Source: Kaistia terrae
Lineage (GTDB): Bacteria > Pseudomonadota > Alphaproteobacteria > Rhizobiales > Kaistiaceae
Assembly (NCBI RefSeq): GCF_026344005.1
Contig: NZ_JAPKNH010000001.1
Location: 1 to 64,000, forward strand
Direction: 5' to 3'
Length of the DNA: 64,000 bases
Shown here: positions 7,727 through 16,400 of the stretch, piece by piece
Numbering within the stretch: the first letter of the stretch is position 1
Layout: each line of letters begins with the position of its first letter
Notes under the pieces: generated by a model
The model's database searches: none
What the model saw: the letters and a program-made list of their open reading frames with translations, nothing else
What the model was told of the DNA's origin: nothing
Translations under genes and position numbers: made by a program

Positions 7727-10700
7727 ACGGCCTCGCGGAACTGCTCGGCCGTTTCGAGATCGACCGAGACCAACTGGCTGACGCCGCGCTCGCCCATCGT
7801 CACGCCGAACAGCCGGTTCATCCGCGCCATGGTGATCGGGTTGTGGGTGATGGTGACGAAGCGGGTGTCGGTCGTCCGCGCCATCTCGTCGAGCAGGTTG
7901 CAGAAGCGCTCCACATTGTGGTCGTCGAGCGGGGCATCGACCTCGTCGAGCACGCAGATTGGCGCGGGATTGGTCAGGAACACCGCGAAGATCAGCGCCA
8001 TCGCCGTCAGCGCCTGCTCGCCGCCGGAAAGCAGCGTCATCGTCTGCGGCTTCTTGCCGGGCGGGCTGGCCATGATTTCGAGGCCGGCTTCCAGCGGATC
8101 GTCGGATTCGGTCAGCTGCAGTTCGGCAGCGCCGCCGCCGAAGAGATGGGTGAACAGCCGCTGGAAATGAGCGTTCACGACATCGAAGGCGGCGAGCAGG
8201 CGCTCGCGGCCCTCGCGGTTCAAACTGGCGATGCCTTGGCGGAGACGGCGAATCGCTTCGATCAGGTCGTCGCGGTCCTTGATCAGCGCCTCGCGCCGCC
8301 CTGCCACTTCGACCGCCTCGTCATCGGCGCGCAGATTGACGCCGCCCAGCTTTTCGCGCTCCTGCCGGAGGCGGTCGAGACGAGTCTCCAACTGGCCCAG
8401 GTCCGGCATGGGAGCCGAGGGATCGATCTCGGCGAGCTTCACCACTTCATGCGGTTCGCAATCGAGGATCTCGAGGATGCGCGCCTCGATCTCTAGGCGA
8501 CGTTCCTGCACCGCCTTCAGCCGTTCCTCGCCGCGCCCGCGCTGTTCGCGTGCCTCGGAAAGGGCGGTCATCGCGTCCTGGGACGCCTTGTCGAAGCCGG
8601 CCAAGGCCTTCTCGCCTTCGCGCAGCGCGTCGGCGGCGTCGCGCTTGGCGGCTTCCGCCTTGGTGATTTCGGAAAGCAGCGCCCGCCGCTTCTGCTCGAT
8701 CGCGGCCGGAGCGTCAGCAAGTCCGGTGCGCTCGGTCTCGATCTCCTTGCGGCGGCCGGCGAGAATGCGGCCCTGGCTCTCGGCATTGATCGCGCGTTCC
8801 TGCCAGTTCTTCCGTTCTACCGCCATCGCCTCGAGACGGCGCCTGCGCACCTCCGTTTCCCGCGCAAGACCGTCGGCGGCGGCGCGGGCTTCGGAAAGCG
8901 CGCCACGTTCTTCGGCGACGGTGCCGCGCAGGATCATGACTTCCTGCTGGGCTGCGAGCGGATCGGCTGTTGCGGCGAGGGCGGCTTCCGCCCCCACGCG
9001 GTGAGCTTCGGCCTCTTCGACCGTCGAGGCGACGCGCTGGCGGGATTCCTCGACCGCCGTGCGGCGGCTGGTCAGGCGGCCGGCGTCGCGCTCAACCTGC
9101 GCCAGACGGCTTCGCGCTTCATCCAGCGTGCGCTGGGCGGCGCGGCCGGTTTCGCGGACCATGCGCTCCTGTTCCTGCGCGGTACGGGCGGCAAGGGCTG
9201 CCTGCGCCAGCACGGCCTGATGTCGTTCCACCTCGCCTCGCGCGCCGATCGCGGCTTCCTCCAGTTCAGCGAGGCGGTTGCGGTTGGCAAGCCGCATGGC
9301 GGCCGCCGTCGGCGCCTCGGCTGTCGCTACAAAACCATCCCAGCGCCAGAGGTCGCCTTCGCGCGAAACGAGAAGCTGGCCGGTCTTCAGCAGCTTTTGC
9401 AGAACCGGGCCGTCATCGCGGGAAACCAGGCCGGTCTGCGCCAGCGCACGGCTGAGCAGATCCGGCGCCTTGACCTTGGCGCCAAGCGGCTCAGCTCCGG
9501 CGGGAAGGGCGGGGTCGTCGCCCAGCGCGAAAACGCCGCGCCAGTGCGCCGCCATCGCCGAATCGTCGGAAGCATCGAGCGAATCGCCAAAGGCAGCGGC
9601 CAGTGCTGCCTCAAAACCCTTGGCGACAGAAAGCGTGTCGAGAAGCGGCGGGCGCTTACCGCCAGGTGCGCCCGAGCCGAGGATTTTGGCCAGAGTCCGC
9701 GCTTCGGTCTCGATGCCGGAAAGCGCACGCTCAGCCTCAGCCAGCGGTGCGCGCGTCGCGGTCTCGTTCTCGCGGGCCTGGGCGGATTGCCGCTCGGCAG
9801 CTTGTGCCTTGGCGTCGGCGGCCGAAACCGCCGCCTCGCCGACGGCGACAGCTTCCTGAGCCGGTGCGACGCCGGGTAGCTCCGCGATCTGGCGAACCAG
9901 CGTTGCAAGCTCGCGATCGACCTCGGCAAGCTGGCTTCGCGCACGCTCGGTGCGTTCGCCCGCCTCGCGATTCGTGCGCTCCAGTTCCGATTTTCGCGCC
10001 GCGATCACGGCATGCGTCGCGGTCGCTTCGGCCAGCTTGCGCTCGGTATCGGCCAGTTTGACCTCGGCCAATCTGCGCGCTTCGTTGGCCAGGGACTGCT
10101 TGTCGGCCGCGTCCTTGTCCTCGTTGCGAATTCCTTGCTCTTCGGCGTCGAGCCGCGTCAGGATTTCCGCGTTTTCGCGCACCATGCGCTCCTCGCGCAG
10201 AATGTCTTCGTTGAGCTGGGCGAGGCGGCGGTCGAGATCGACCAGCCGTTCCTTCATCCGCTTTTCGTCCGTGTCGAGCGCCTCGCGGGCAAGCGTGAGG
10301 CGTTGCAACGCGGCAGCGGATCCAGCCTCGGCTTCGCGCAGGCCCGGCAGGCCGCTGGCGGCGACAGCCTGGTCGCGCGCGGCCTTGGCCTGCGCCTCGC
10401 TACGCGTCACGACCGTTTCTCCGGCAGCCTGGAGAGCGGCTTCGGCCTCGCGCATCTGCAGCGCGGCGGCCAGCATGCGCAGATAAAGGACCGTCGCCTC
10501 CGTCTTGCGGATGTCGGCGGAGAGATTGCGGTAGCGATTCGCCTGCCGGGCCTGACGCTTCAGCGCTTCCAGCTGGTTTTCCAGCTCCGAGAGCACGTCT
10601 TCCAGCCGCTCAAGGTTCTGCTCGGCAGCGCGCAGGCGAAGCTCGGCCTCATTGCGGCGGGAATACAGGCCGGAAATGCCGGCGGCTTCTTCCAGTACGG

Positions 10701-11184
10701 CGCGGCGGGCCTGCGGCTTGGCCGAAATCAGTTCGCCGATCCGCCCCTGTCCCACCATGGCGGGCGAGCGGGCGCCGGTCGACGCGTCGGCAAACAGCAG
10801 CTGGACGTCGCGGGCGCGCACATCCTTGCCGTTGATCTTGTAGACCGAACCCGATTCGCGCTCGATCCGGCGCGTCACTTCGAGAATGTCGGCGTCATTG
10901 AAGGCGGCCGGCGCCATCCGGTCGTGATTGTCGACGACAAGCGTGACTTCGGCGGTGTTGCGGGCAGGGCGCTTGCCGCTGCCGGCGAAGATGACGTCGT
11001 CCATCCCGGACGCGCGCATGTTCTTGTACGAGCTCTCGCCCATCACCCAGCGCAGCGCTTCGACGAGGTTGGATTTTCCACAGCCATTCGGCCCGACGAC
11101 GCCGGTCAGCCCCGGCTCGATCAGGAAGTCAGTGCCTTCGACGAAGGATTTGAAGCCGTGGACGCGGAGCCGCGTGAATTTCAT
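7723..11184 (-). CDS. smc: Chromosome segregation protein SMC
   Basis: SMC dimers organise and segregate the chromosome, normally with ScpA and ScpB. The 1153-residue protein has Walker A GPNGCGKSN near residue 32, long coiled coils to about 500, a hinge around 510-630 (GKRPPLLDTLSVAKGFEAA), the returning coil, the signature LLSGGEQALTAMAL near 1050 and Walker B CVLDEVDAPLDD. Length and order match full SMC. The start ATG follows the dsbA-like gene by 160 bp with a terminator in between, so smc probably has its own promoter. The stop codon lies inside the palindromic repeat at its 3' end. Confidence 0.97.
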   Translation of the reverse strand: MKFTRLRVHGFKSFVEGTDFLIEPGLTGVVGPNGCGKSNLVEALRWVMGESSYKNMRASGMDDVIFAGSGKRPARNTAEVTLVVDNHDRMAPAAFNDADILEVTRRIERESGSVYKINGKDVRARDVQLLFADASTGARSPAMVGQGRIGELISAKPQARRAVLEEAAGISGLYSRRNEAELRLRAAEQNLERLEDVLSELENQLEALKRQARQANRYRNLSADIRKTEATVLYLRMLAAALQMREAEAALQAAGETVVTRSEAQAKAARDQAVAASGLPGLREAEAGSAAALQRLTLAREALDTDEKRMKERLVDLDRRLAQLNEDILREERMVRENAEILTRLDAEEQGIRNEDKDAADKQSLANEARRLAEVKLADTERKLAEATATHAVIAARKSELERTNREAGERTERARSQLAEVDRELATLVRQIAELPGVAPAQEAVAVGEAAVSAADAKAQAAERQSAQARENETATRAPLAEAERALSGIETEARTLAKILGSGAPGGKRPPLLDTLSVAKGFEAALAAAFGDSLDASDDSAMAAHWRGVFALGDDPALPAGAEPLGAKVKAPDLLSRALAQTGLVSRDDGPVLQKLLKTGQLLVSREGDLWRWDGFVATAEAPTAAAMRLANRNRLAELEEAAIGARGEVERHQAVLAQAALAARTAQEQERMVRETGRAAQRTLDEARSRLAQVERDAGRLTSRRTAVEESRQRVASTVEEAEAHRVGAEAALAATADPLAAQQEVMILRGTVAEERGALSEARAAADGLARETEVRRRRLEAMAVERKNWQERAINAESQGRILAGRRKEIETERTGLADAPAAIEQKRRALLSEITKAEAAKRDAADALREGEKALAGFDKASQDAMTALSEAREQRGRGEERLKAVQERRLEIEARILEILDCEPHEVVKLAEIDPSAPMPDLGQLETRLDRLRQEREKLGGVNLRADDEAVEVAGRREALIKDRDDLIEAIRRLRQGIASLNREGRERLLAAFDVVNAHFQRLFTHLFGGGAAELQLTESDDPLEAGLEIMASPPGKKPQTMTLLSGGEQALTAMALIFAVFLTNPAPICVLDEVDAPLDDHNVERFCNLLDEMARTTDTRFVTITHNPITMARMNRLFGVTMGERGVSQLVSVDLETAEQFREAV

Positions 11185-11237
11185 GACGCGGGACCGGACC
11201 TGGAGGGGAGGGACTGCAAGCGGAGAAACTGCATAGG

Positions 11238-11262
11238 AAAAACCCTCCCCTGGTGGGGAGGG
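11238..11262 (-). terminator. Intrinsic terminator after dsbA-like gene
   Basis: Read on the minus strand, GCCCTCCCC pairs with GGGGAGGG across an ACCA loop (11243-11250 with 11255-11262) and is followed by TTTTT. It separates the thiol-disulfide oxidoreductase gene from smc. Confidence 0.75.
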
Positions 11263-11346
11263 CCAATAGTCAGGACAAGCGAAAGACCGATCTCGCGAAA
11301 TCGCGGCTGCGGCTTCGCGGGTCGGGTTGCGATCCGGTGCTGCCGA

Positions 11347-11985
11347 TCAACCGGCCAGCAGCTTGTCCATTTCCTCGATCGAGAGAGCACCCGGATGCCT
11401 GGCCCCGTTGATGAAGAAGGTCGGGGTGGAATTGACGCCGAATTCGTTCGCGCCGCGATCCTTCACCGCATTCACGCCATCGAGCAGAGCCTGATTCTTC
11501 AGGGTGAGCTCGAACGTCTCCTGCGTGAAACCAACCTGCTTGGACAGCTCGAGCAGCGCCGGAACGGGGTTCTCGACGAAAGCCCACTTTTCCTGCTGGT
11601 CGAACAGCAGGTCGACCATCGGGAAGAAATTATTGTTGGGGGCCGAGTGCGCCAGCATGATCGCGGCGGTCGCCAGCGGATCGAGCGGGAAGTCGCGGAG
11701 AATGAAGTGAACCTTGCCCGTGTCGATGTACTTCTCTTTGAAGGGCTTCCAGGTCGTGTCGTGGAAATGCTTGCAGTGCGAGCAGGTCAGCGACATGTAC
11801 TCGACGACGGTGATGGGAGCCTTCGGGTCGCCCATCGTGTTGTCACCGAGCGGGCCGGGCTTCAGCAAGGCCGCGAGATCTACCGTGTCGGCGGCGTGGG
11901 CCGAGCGCGGCAGCATCGAAACGGCGCCGATGGCCAGCGAACCGGCCCCGACCTGACCGAGAAACTGTCTGCGATTGAACTTCAA
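11347..11985 (-). CDS. DsbA-family thiol:disulfide oxidoreductase, Tat-exported
   Basis: A 212-residue thioredoxin-fold protein with the active site C68-S-H-C71 and the cis-Pro loop NSTPTFFI. The N-terminus is a twin-arginine signal (RRQFLGQVGAGSLAIGAVS) ending near AHAAD, so it acts in the periplasm, forming or isomerising disulfides. The start is TTG at 11985 with AGGAGA 9 bp upstream. It lies between the DUF721 gene and smc, a conserved alphaproteobacterial order. Confidence 0.9.
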   Translation of the reverse strand: MKFNRRQFLGQVGAGSLAIGAVSMLPRSAHAADTVDLAALLKPGPLGDNTMGDPKAPITVVEYMSLTCSHCKHFHDTTWKPFKEKYIDTGKVHFILRDFPLDPLATAAIMLAHSAPNNNFFPMVDLLFDQQEKWAFVENPVPALLELSKQVGFTQETFELTLKNQALLDGVNAVKDRGANEFGVNSTPTFFINGARHPGALSIEEMDKLLAG

Positions 11986-12120
11986 GATCCTGCATCTCCT
12001 ATTGCCCCGGCGCTCAATGGCGTCCGGACAGCGGAATGAATGACACGCCTGACGCGAAACCTACCACATCAAATATGGCGTTTCTCAGTTTGTTGATCGC
12101 CCGGCCACAGCCTGCGGTCG

Positions 12121-12627
12121 TCACGGCCGCCTGGCGGAACCGTAGACGCCGCGACCCAGCCGAGCCAGCGCCTCCCGCAAGCCGTCGCTCTCCACGGAGG
12201 CTACGGTGTCGGCGACGATCGCCTCGTCGGCCCGTGAGAGAGGCGGCGGGGCTGTGACCGCCTTGCGCGGCGCCGAGACGACGCCCTGGACGATCTTCAG
12301 CTGCGACACGGCGCCGAAGCCGAGGAAGCCGTTGATCCGGTCCAGCATCACGCTGGTTTCATGCTGCAGATAGATGGCCATGCCCGAATCGACCCGGATG
12401 ACCAGCGTCGCGCCGGCCGGCGCCTTCGTCTGGTCTCGGCGTGGCCAGGTGATCTTTTCCGGCATCGTCGTCGTGGCATAGCGGGGACCGACGATGTCGG
12501 CCCAGGCCGAAATCAGGTCGGCGGTCGCGAATCCGCGCTTGGCGCAAATTGGCGCTATGACACTGCCGATCAGCGCTCCGATCGATCGGGCGCTGCGATT
12601 GCCCTTGGGGTTCGAATTGTCACTCAT
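12121..12627 (-). CDS. DUF721 / DciA-like protein
   Basis: The protein (168 aa) carries the DUF721 domain: an N-terminal helical part (RSIGALIGSVIAPICAKRGFATADLISAWADIVGP) and a KH-like strand-helix region (LVIRVDSGMAIYLQHETSVMLDRINGFLG). DUF721 includes DciA, which helps load the replicative helicase DnaB in bacteria lacking DnaC. The function is assigned by family only. The C-terminal 60 residues look flexible. It is the first gene of the DUF721-dsbA-smc run. Confidence 0.8.
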   Translation of the reverse strand: MSDNSNPKGNRSARSIGALIGSVIAPICAKRGFATADLISAWADIVGPRYATTTMPEKITWPRRDQTKAPAGATLVIRVDSGMAIYLQHETSVMLDRINGFLGFGAVSQLKIVQGVVSAPRKAVTAPPPLSRADEAIVADTVASVESDGLREALARLGRGVYGSARRP

Positions 12628-12762
12628 GGTTATCTTGTCGCACGATGGCGAGCCGCTGTGAACGTGCCGCCCGTCAGGGATTCGCTGATTCCGTCAAAAT
12701 GTCTCAGTAGCGATTTGATTAAGTCAAATGATATCAATGGGTTGCGATCGCCTTCCGGCTTC

Positions 12763-12791
12763 TTGACACGGGTTGGAGGCGTCACTATGGT
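12763..12791 (+). promoter_or_regulatory. Sigma-70-type promoter of the atp operon
   Basis: TTGACA (12763-12768) and TATGGT (12786-12791) are separated by 17 bp, about 65 bp upstream of the atpI start. The -35 is a perfect consensus and the spacing is optimal, as expected for a strongly expressed operon. Confidence 0.75.
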
Positions 12792-12855
12792 GCGCGCGGT
12801 TTCGGGGCGGAACAAGCTTTGTGAGGCTTTCTCGACACTTGGCAAGGATGACGCG

Positions 12856-13248
12856 ATGAGCGACACAGGTTCGCCGGGTGACGGAGAGAAGATCAGGCGG
12901 ATGGCCGAGGACGAAGCTGCGCTATCTGCAAGGTTGCGCGCGCTCGGTCAAAAGCTCGACAAGGTCCAGGAAGAAGCGAAAGCTGCTGAACGGGCCCAGC
13001 CGTCGAACGATGTCAATGCGCAGGGTATGCGTCTGGCGTTTCGTATCGTCGGCGAGTTCGTATCGGGCGTGTTGGTCGGTGCCGGTCTTGGCTGGCTGAT
13101 CGACTACTGGCTGGGTACGGCTCCTTGGGGGATGATCGTGCTCTTGCTGCTCGGTTTCGTCGCAGGCGTTCTGAACGTGTTGCGCGCGGTCGGCAAAGTG
13201 GCGCCGCCAGAGGCTCGGCAGGTATCGAGCCGTGGCAAGAAGCAGTAG
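12856..13248 (+). CDS. atpI: ATP synthase protein I
   Basis: A 130-residue small membrane protein at the head of the Fo operon. A charged N-terminal half (RLRALGQKLDKVQEEAKAAE) precedes two membrane segments (FVSGVLVGAGLGWLIDYW and MIVLLLLGFVAGVLNVL). AtpI helps assemble the c ring and, in some species, affects Mg2+ uptake. The ATG at 12856 has AAGGA 7 bp upstream. The frame is open far upstream across the promoter and the DUF721 region, which I reject as coding. Confidence 0.9.
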   Translation: MSDTGSPGDGEKIRRMAEDEAALSARLRALGQKLDKVQEEAKAAERAQPSNDVNAQGMRLAFRIVGEFVSGVLVGAGLGWLIDYWLGTAPWGMIVLLLLGFVAGVLNVLRAVGKVAPPEARQVSSRGKKQ

Positions 13249-13306
13249 TTACCAATAGGGTCGCGGCACAGGCTGCGGTCAGACTCAGGCGAAGAAGGCG
13301 GGCTCG

Positions 13307-14059
13307 GTGGCTAACGATCCGATCCATCAGTTTCACGTTAAGGAATACTTCCCGCTCGGCACGTTCGGCGGAATGGAATTCCATTTCACCAATTCTGCCT
13401 TCGCCATGGGTGCGACGGTTGCGATTGTGGTGGGTTTTCTGACCCTCGCTACTGCGAAGCGGAGCCTGATTCCGGGTCGTCTGCAGTCGGTCGCGGAACT
13501 CGCTTATGAGTTTGTCGCCGGAACGCTTCGGTCGAGCGCCGGCAAGGAGGGGATGCGGTTCTTCCCCCTCGTGTTCTCGCTGTTCATGTTCATCCTGGTG
13601 GCGAACTTCTTCGGAATGTTCCCCTATTTCATGACGGCTACCAGTCAGATCATCGTGACATTCGCCCTCGCCATGACGGTCATGTTGACCGTCGTCGTCT
13701 ATGGCTTCATGCGTCACGGCTTTGGTTTCCTCGGCCTTTTCGTGCCGAGCGGCGTTCCGATGGCGGTCGTTCCGCTGGTATCGGCGATCGAGGTCATCTC
13801 GTTCCTTTCCCGTCCGATCAGCCTTTCGGTTCGTCTCTTCGGCAACATGCTTGCCGGACATATCACGCTCAAGGTTTTTGCCGGCTTCGTCGCCAGCATG
13901 GCCTCGCTCGGCGCGCTTGGCGTCGGCGGAGCGATCCTGCCGCTGGTCATGACGGTCGGCCTGACGGCTCTCGAATTCCTGGTGGCGTTCCTCCAGGCCT
14001 ACATCTTCACGGTCCTTACCTGCATGTATCTGAACGACGCCCTCCATCCCGGGCATTGA
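13307..14059 (+). CDS. atpB: ATP synthase Fo subunit a
   Basis: Subunit a forms the stationary proton half-channels beside the c ring. The 250-residue protein has five to six membrane helices. The essential arginine is R176 in [14 protein letters not shown], and the last helix carries the conserved Glu/Gln pattern ([19 protein letters not shown]). It starts with GTG at 13307 behind GAAGAAGGCGGG. It follows atpI by 58 bp. Confidence 0.97.
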   Translation: MANDPIHQFHVKEYFPLGTFGGMEFHFTNSAFAMGATVAIVVGFLTLATAKRSLIPGRLQSVAELAYEFVAGTLRSSAGKEGMRFFPLVFSLFMFILVANFFGMFPYFMTATSQIIVTFALAMTVMLTVVVYGFMRHGFGFLGLFVPSGVPMAVVPLVSAIEVISFLSRPISLSVRLFGNMLAGHITLKVFAGFVASMASLGALGVGGAILPLVMTVGLTALEFLVAFLQAYIFTVLTCMYLNDALHPGH

Positions 14060-14123
14060 TCAGCAGGTCGGCGAAGGTACACACGTTCTTCCAACCCGAA
14101 ATTACGACTTCAAGGAGCATAAA

Positions 14124-14351
14124 ATGGAAGCGGAAGCTGCAAAGTTCATCGGTGCTGGTCTTGCCTGCTTCGGCATGGCCGGAACGGCTCTCGCCCTCGG
14201 TAACATCTTCTCGAGCTACCTGACGGGCGCACTGCGCAATCCGTCGGCTGCTGACGGCCAGTTCGGCCGCCTCATCCTCGGCTTCGCCGTGACTGAAGCG
14301 CTCGGCATCTTCTCGCTGCTCGTCGCTCTGCTCCTGCTCTTCGTGGTCTGA
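14124..14351 (+). CDS. atpE: ATP synthase Fo subunit c
   Basis: The 75-residue hairpin protein forms the rotating ring. The proton-carrying residue is E58 in FAVTEALGIF; the polar loop is RNPSAADGQ. A strong Shine-Dalgarno sequence (AAGGAG) 6 bp upstream fits the high copy number needed for this subunit. A UUCG-capped hairpin follows the stop. Confidence 0.97.
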   Translation: MEAEAAKFIGAGLACFGMAGTALALGNIFSSYLTGALRNPSAADGQFGRLILGFAVTEALGIFSLLVALLLLFVV

Positions 14352-14359
14352 TCCCGTCA

Positions 14360-14377
14360 GGCCGCCTTCGGGCGGCC
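14360..14377 (+). other. UUCG-capped hairpin after atpE
   Basis: GGCCGCC (14360-14366) and GGCGGCC (14371-14377) form a perfect 7-bp stem with a TTCG tetraloop, 8 bp after the atpE stop. There is no T run. In the middle of an operon such a hairpin more likely protects the 3' end of the atpE message, or attenuates readthrough, than stops all transcription. Confidence 0.65.
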
Positions 14378-14443
14378 GGGTGAAGCCTCATGCGGCGGCC
14401 TCGTGCCGTCGCATGTGTTTTATATTACGATCTGGGGTCTTCG

Positions 14444-15055
14444 ATGACTTGGTTCATCTCGCCTGCCCACGCCGAGGATGCCGCGCCCGCGTTGGCTCCT
14501 GCCGTCGTTTCGCCGGCGCCGACTGAGACACATACCGAGGTCGGGCACGAAGCAGGCGTGAAGGCACCTTTCCCGCCCTTCGACACGCAGAAGTACCCGT
14601 CGCAGATCTTTTGGTACGTAATCTGCTTCGGTCTGCTGTATCTCCTGATGAAGCGCTTCCTGGTGCCGCGTCTCAGCACCATCGTTGAGGGCCGCGCCAC
14701 GCGGATCGCCAACGATGTGGAAGAAGCGCAGCGCCTTCGTGTCGAGTCCGACAAGGCTCTCGGCACCTATGAGAAGGCTCTGGCCGACGCTCGTTCCTCC
14801 GCCCATGCCATTGCACAGGCCGGAACGGACGAGGCGAAGGCTGCTGCTGTGAAGCAGCGCGCCGATATCGAGTCCTCGCTGACCGCGAAGCTCGATGCCG
14901 CTGAAGCGCGGATTGGCGAGATCAAGGCGAAGGCACTCGGCGACGTCGGCTCGATTGCCGAAGAAGCCGCTGCGGCCGTTGTCACGGCTCTGTCGGGTAA
15001 TCAGCCGAGCGCGGATGAGGTGGCAGCTGCCGTCTCCGCCGTCTCGTCGAAGTAG
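14444..15055 (+). CDS. atpG: ATP synthase Fo subunit b'
   Basis: Subunit b' pairs with b to form the peripheral stalk in alphaproteobacteria and phototrophs. The 203-residue protein has an Ala/Pro-rich N-terminal extension, one membrane helix (IFWYVICFGLLYLLM, about 66-80) and a long charged coiled coil. The ATG at 14444 has GGGG about 8 bp upstream. The N-terminal stretch MTWFISPAHAED resembles a short signal-like segment, common in rhizobial b' subunits. Confidence 0.92.
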   Translation: MTWFISPAHAEDAAPALAPAVVSPAPTETHTEVGHEAGVKAPFPPFDTQKYPSQIFWYVICFGLLYLLMKRFLVPRLSTIVEGRATRIANDVEEAQRLRVESDKALGTYEKALADARSSAHAIAQAGTDEAKAAAVKQRADIESSLTAKLDAAEARIGEIKAKALGDVGSIAEEAAAAVVTALSGNQPSADEVAAAVSAVSSK

Positions 15056-15067
15056 GGGCACACGAGC

Positions 15068-15553
15068 ATGTCTATTGATGCTTCCTTTTTTGCCCTTGTC
15101 GGCCTGATCCTTTTCTTCGTGCTGCTGGCATTTGTCGGCGTACACACGAGCATCGGCAAGGCACTCGATAAGCGCTCCGAGAGCATTGCCAAGGACCTCG
15201 ACGACGCCAAGCGTCTCCGCGAGGAAGCGGCGGCTCTGCTCGCCGACTACCAGAAGCGGGCACAAGAGGCGGAAGCCGAGGCCCAGACCATCGTCGAGAA
15301 GGCACGCCGCGAAGCCGCGGCGCTGGCCGACGAGGCGAAGGTCCAGATGGAAGATTACGTCACGCGCCGCACCAAGATGGCCGAGGACAAGATCACCCAG
15401 GCCGAACATCAGGCTCTGCAGGAAGTGAAGGCGCTGTCTGCCGATGTCGCGATCGCAGCTGCGGAAAAGATCCTGGCGGCCAAGCTCAAGGGCACGGCCG
15501 GCGCTGATCTGGTTGCCTCGTCGATCGCCGACGTGAAGAACCGCCTCAACTAA
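15068..15553 (+). CDS. atpF: ATP synthase Fo subunit b
   Basis: A 161-residue stalk subunit with an N-terminal membrane helix ([19 protein letters not shown]) followed by a continuous Ala/Glu/Lys-rich coiled coil. It begins 12 bp after the b' gene and closes the Fo operon. Its stop lies inside the 3' end of the convergent rnhB gene (8-bp overlap). The F1 genes are not here, as is usual in this order where F1 forms a separate operon. Confidence 0.95.
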   Translation: MSIDASFFALVGLILFFVLLAFVGVHTSIGKALDKRSESIAKDLDDAKRLREEAAALLADYQKRAQEAEAEAQTIVEKARREAAALADEAKVQMEDYVTRRTKMAEDKITQAEHQALQEVKALSADVAIAAAEKILAAKLKGTAGADLVASSIADVKNRLN

Positions 15554-16262
15554 CGAGGAATTCCTCGTCGAAGCATTCAACGCCGTCGGCTCTGCCGGCG
15601 GCGTTTTCGTTTGTGAGGACAGCGCGGACGGGCGCGAAGCTCGTGCGGTGCAGCGGGCAGGCGCCGAGGCTCGTCAATGCAGCCATGTGCACGGCTGTCC
15701 CGTAGCCGACATGCCTCTCGAAGCCATAGTCGGGATAGTGAAGTGCCGCCCGCACCATCATCCGGTCGCGCGTCACCTTGGCGACGATCGAGGCAGCGGC
15801 GATGGATACCGAGCGTCCGTCGCCCTTGACGAAGGCCTCGCCCCGGCAGCCGAGGCCGGGCGGAACGTCGATGCCGTCGACGATGACATGATCCGCCACA
15901 TGGGGCAGGCCATTCACCGCTCGCGCCATCGCCCAGAGCGTTGCCTGACGGATGTTGGTCGTATCGATACGAAGCACGGACGCCGCGACGACGGAGACAT
16001 GGGCGGATGCCATGATCTGCTCGAATAGCGCTTCACGCGCCGCTGCAGACAGCTTCTTCGAATCGTTCAGTCCGTCCGGAATCTTCTTCGGATCGAGGAT
16101 CACGGCGGCCGCGACCACAGGGCCGGCAAGCGGCCCGCGTCCGACTTCGTCGACGCCGGCAATGGCCTTGTGGCCAGCCCGGCGCAGGCGCCGCTCGATG
16201 GCGTCCGTGGGGACGGGCGGTAGCTCGAACAGGAGCTGCGATTCGGTTGTGCGACGTGCCAT
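15546..16262 (-). CDS. rnhB: Ribonuclease HII
   Basis: RNase HII cuts RNA embedded in DNA during replication and repair. The 238-residue protein has the family hallmark [21 protein letters not shown] with the first catalytic acids, the [13 protein letters not shown] motif, a further acid in HVIVDGI, and the [24 protein letters not shown] block. The ATG at 16262 is preceded by GAGGAA; an upstream in-frame ATG has no support. Its last codons overlap the atpF stop and the atp terminator. Confidence 0.95.
   Translation of the reverse strand: MARRTTESQLLFELPPVPTDAIERRLRRAGHKAIAGVDEVGRGPLAGPVVAAAVILDPKKIPDGLNDSKKLSAAAREALFEQIMASAHVSVVAASVLRIDTTNIRQATLWAMARAVNGLPHVADHVIVDGIDVPPGLGCRGEAFVKGDGRSVSIAAASIVAKVTRDRMMVRAALHYPDYGFERHVGYGTAVHMAALTSLGACPLHRTSFAPVRAVLTNENAAGRADGVECFDEEFLVS
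15579..15610 (+). terminator. Terminator of the atp Fo operon, inside rnhB
   Basis: AACGCCGTCGGC (15579-15590) pairs with GCCGGCGGCGTT (15594-15605) across TCT, with one G-U pair, followed by TTCGTTT. It lies 25 bp after atpF but within the rnhB coding region on the other strand. The sequence therefore serves both as terminator and as codons for the RNase HII C-terminus. Confidence 0.75.
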
Positions 16263-16340
16263 CCGGGCAAGTTCCTCGACGCGGCAACCGAATGCAAGCA
16301 TGTGCCGCTGGCGCCGACGCCGCACTGTGTCAGGCAAACC

Positions 16341-16370
16341 AAAAAAAGGCGCCGGGTTGCCCCAGCGCCT
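16341..16370 (-). terminator. Intrinsic terminator of the 2OG-oxygenase gene
   Basis: On the minus strand AGGCGC pairs with GCGCCT, with an inner GGG/CCC pairing, followed by seven T residues. It lies 30 bp after the stop of the gene at 16401-17186 and before rnhB. Confidence 0.8.
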
Positions 16371-16400
16371 GGATCTCGAAGCGTGCCTGAACGCTGGCCA

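Noticed and set aside
10012-12039. 675-codon plus-strand frame across smc and the dsbA-like gene
   Set aside because: It is antisense to two certain genes, its translation is Arg/Gly-rich without any domain, and it is explained by high GC content.
12361-12855. Upstream extension of atpI
   Set aside because: It crosses the DUF721 gene and the TTGACA promoter; a good ribosome site precedes the ATG at 12856.
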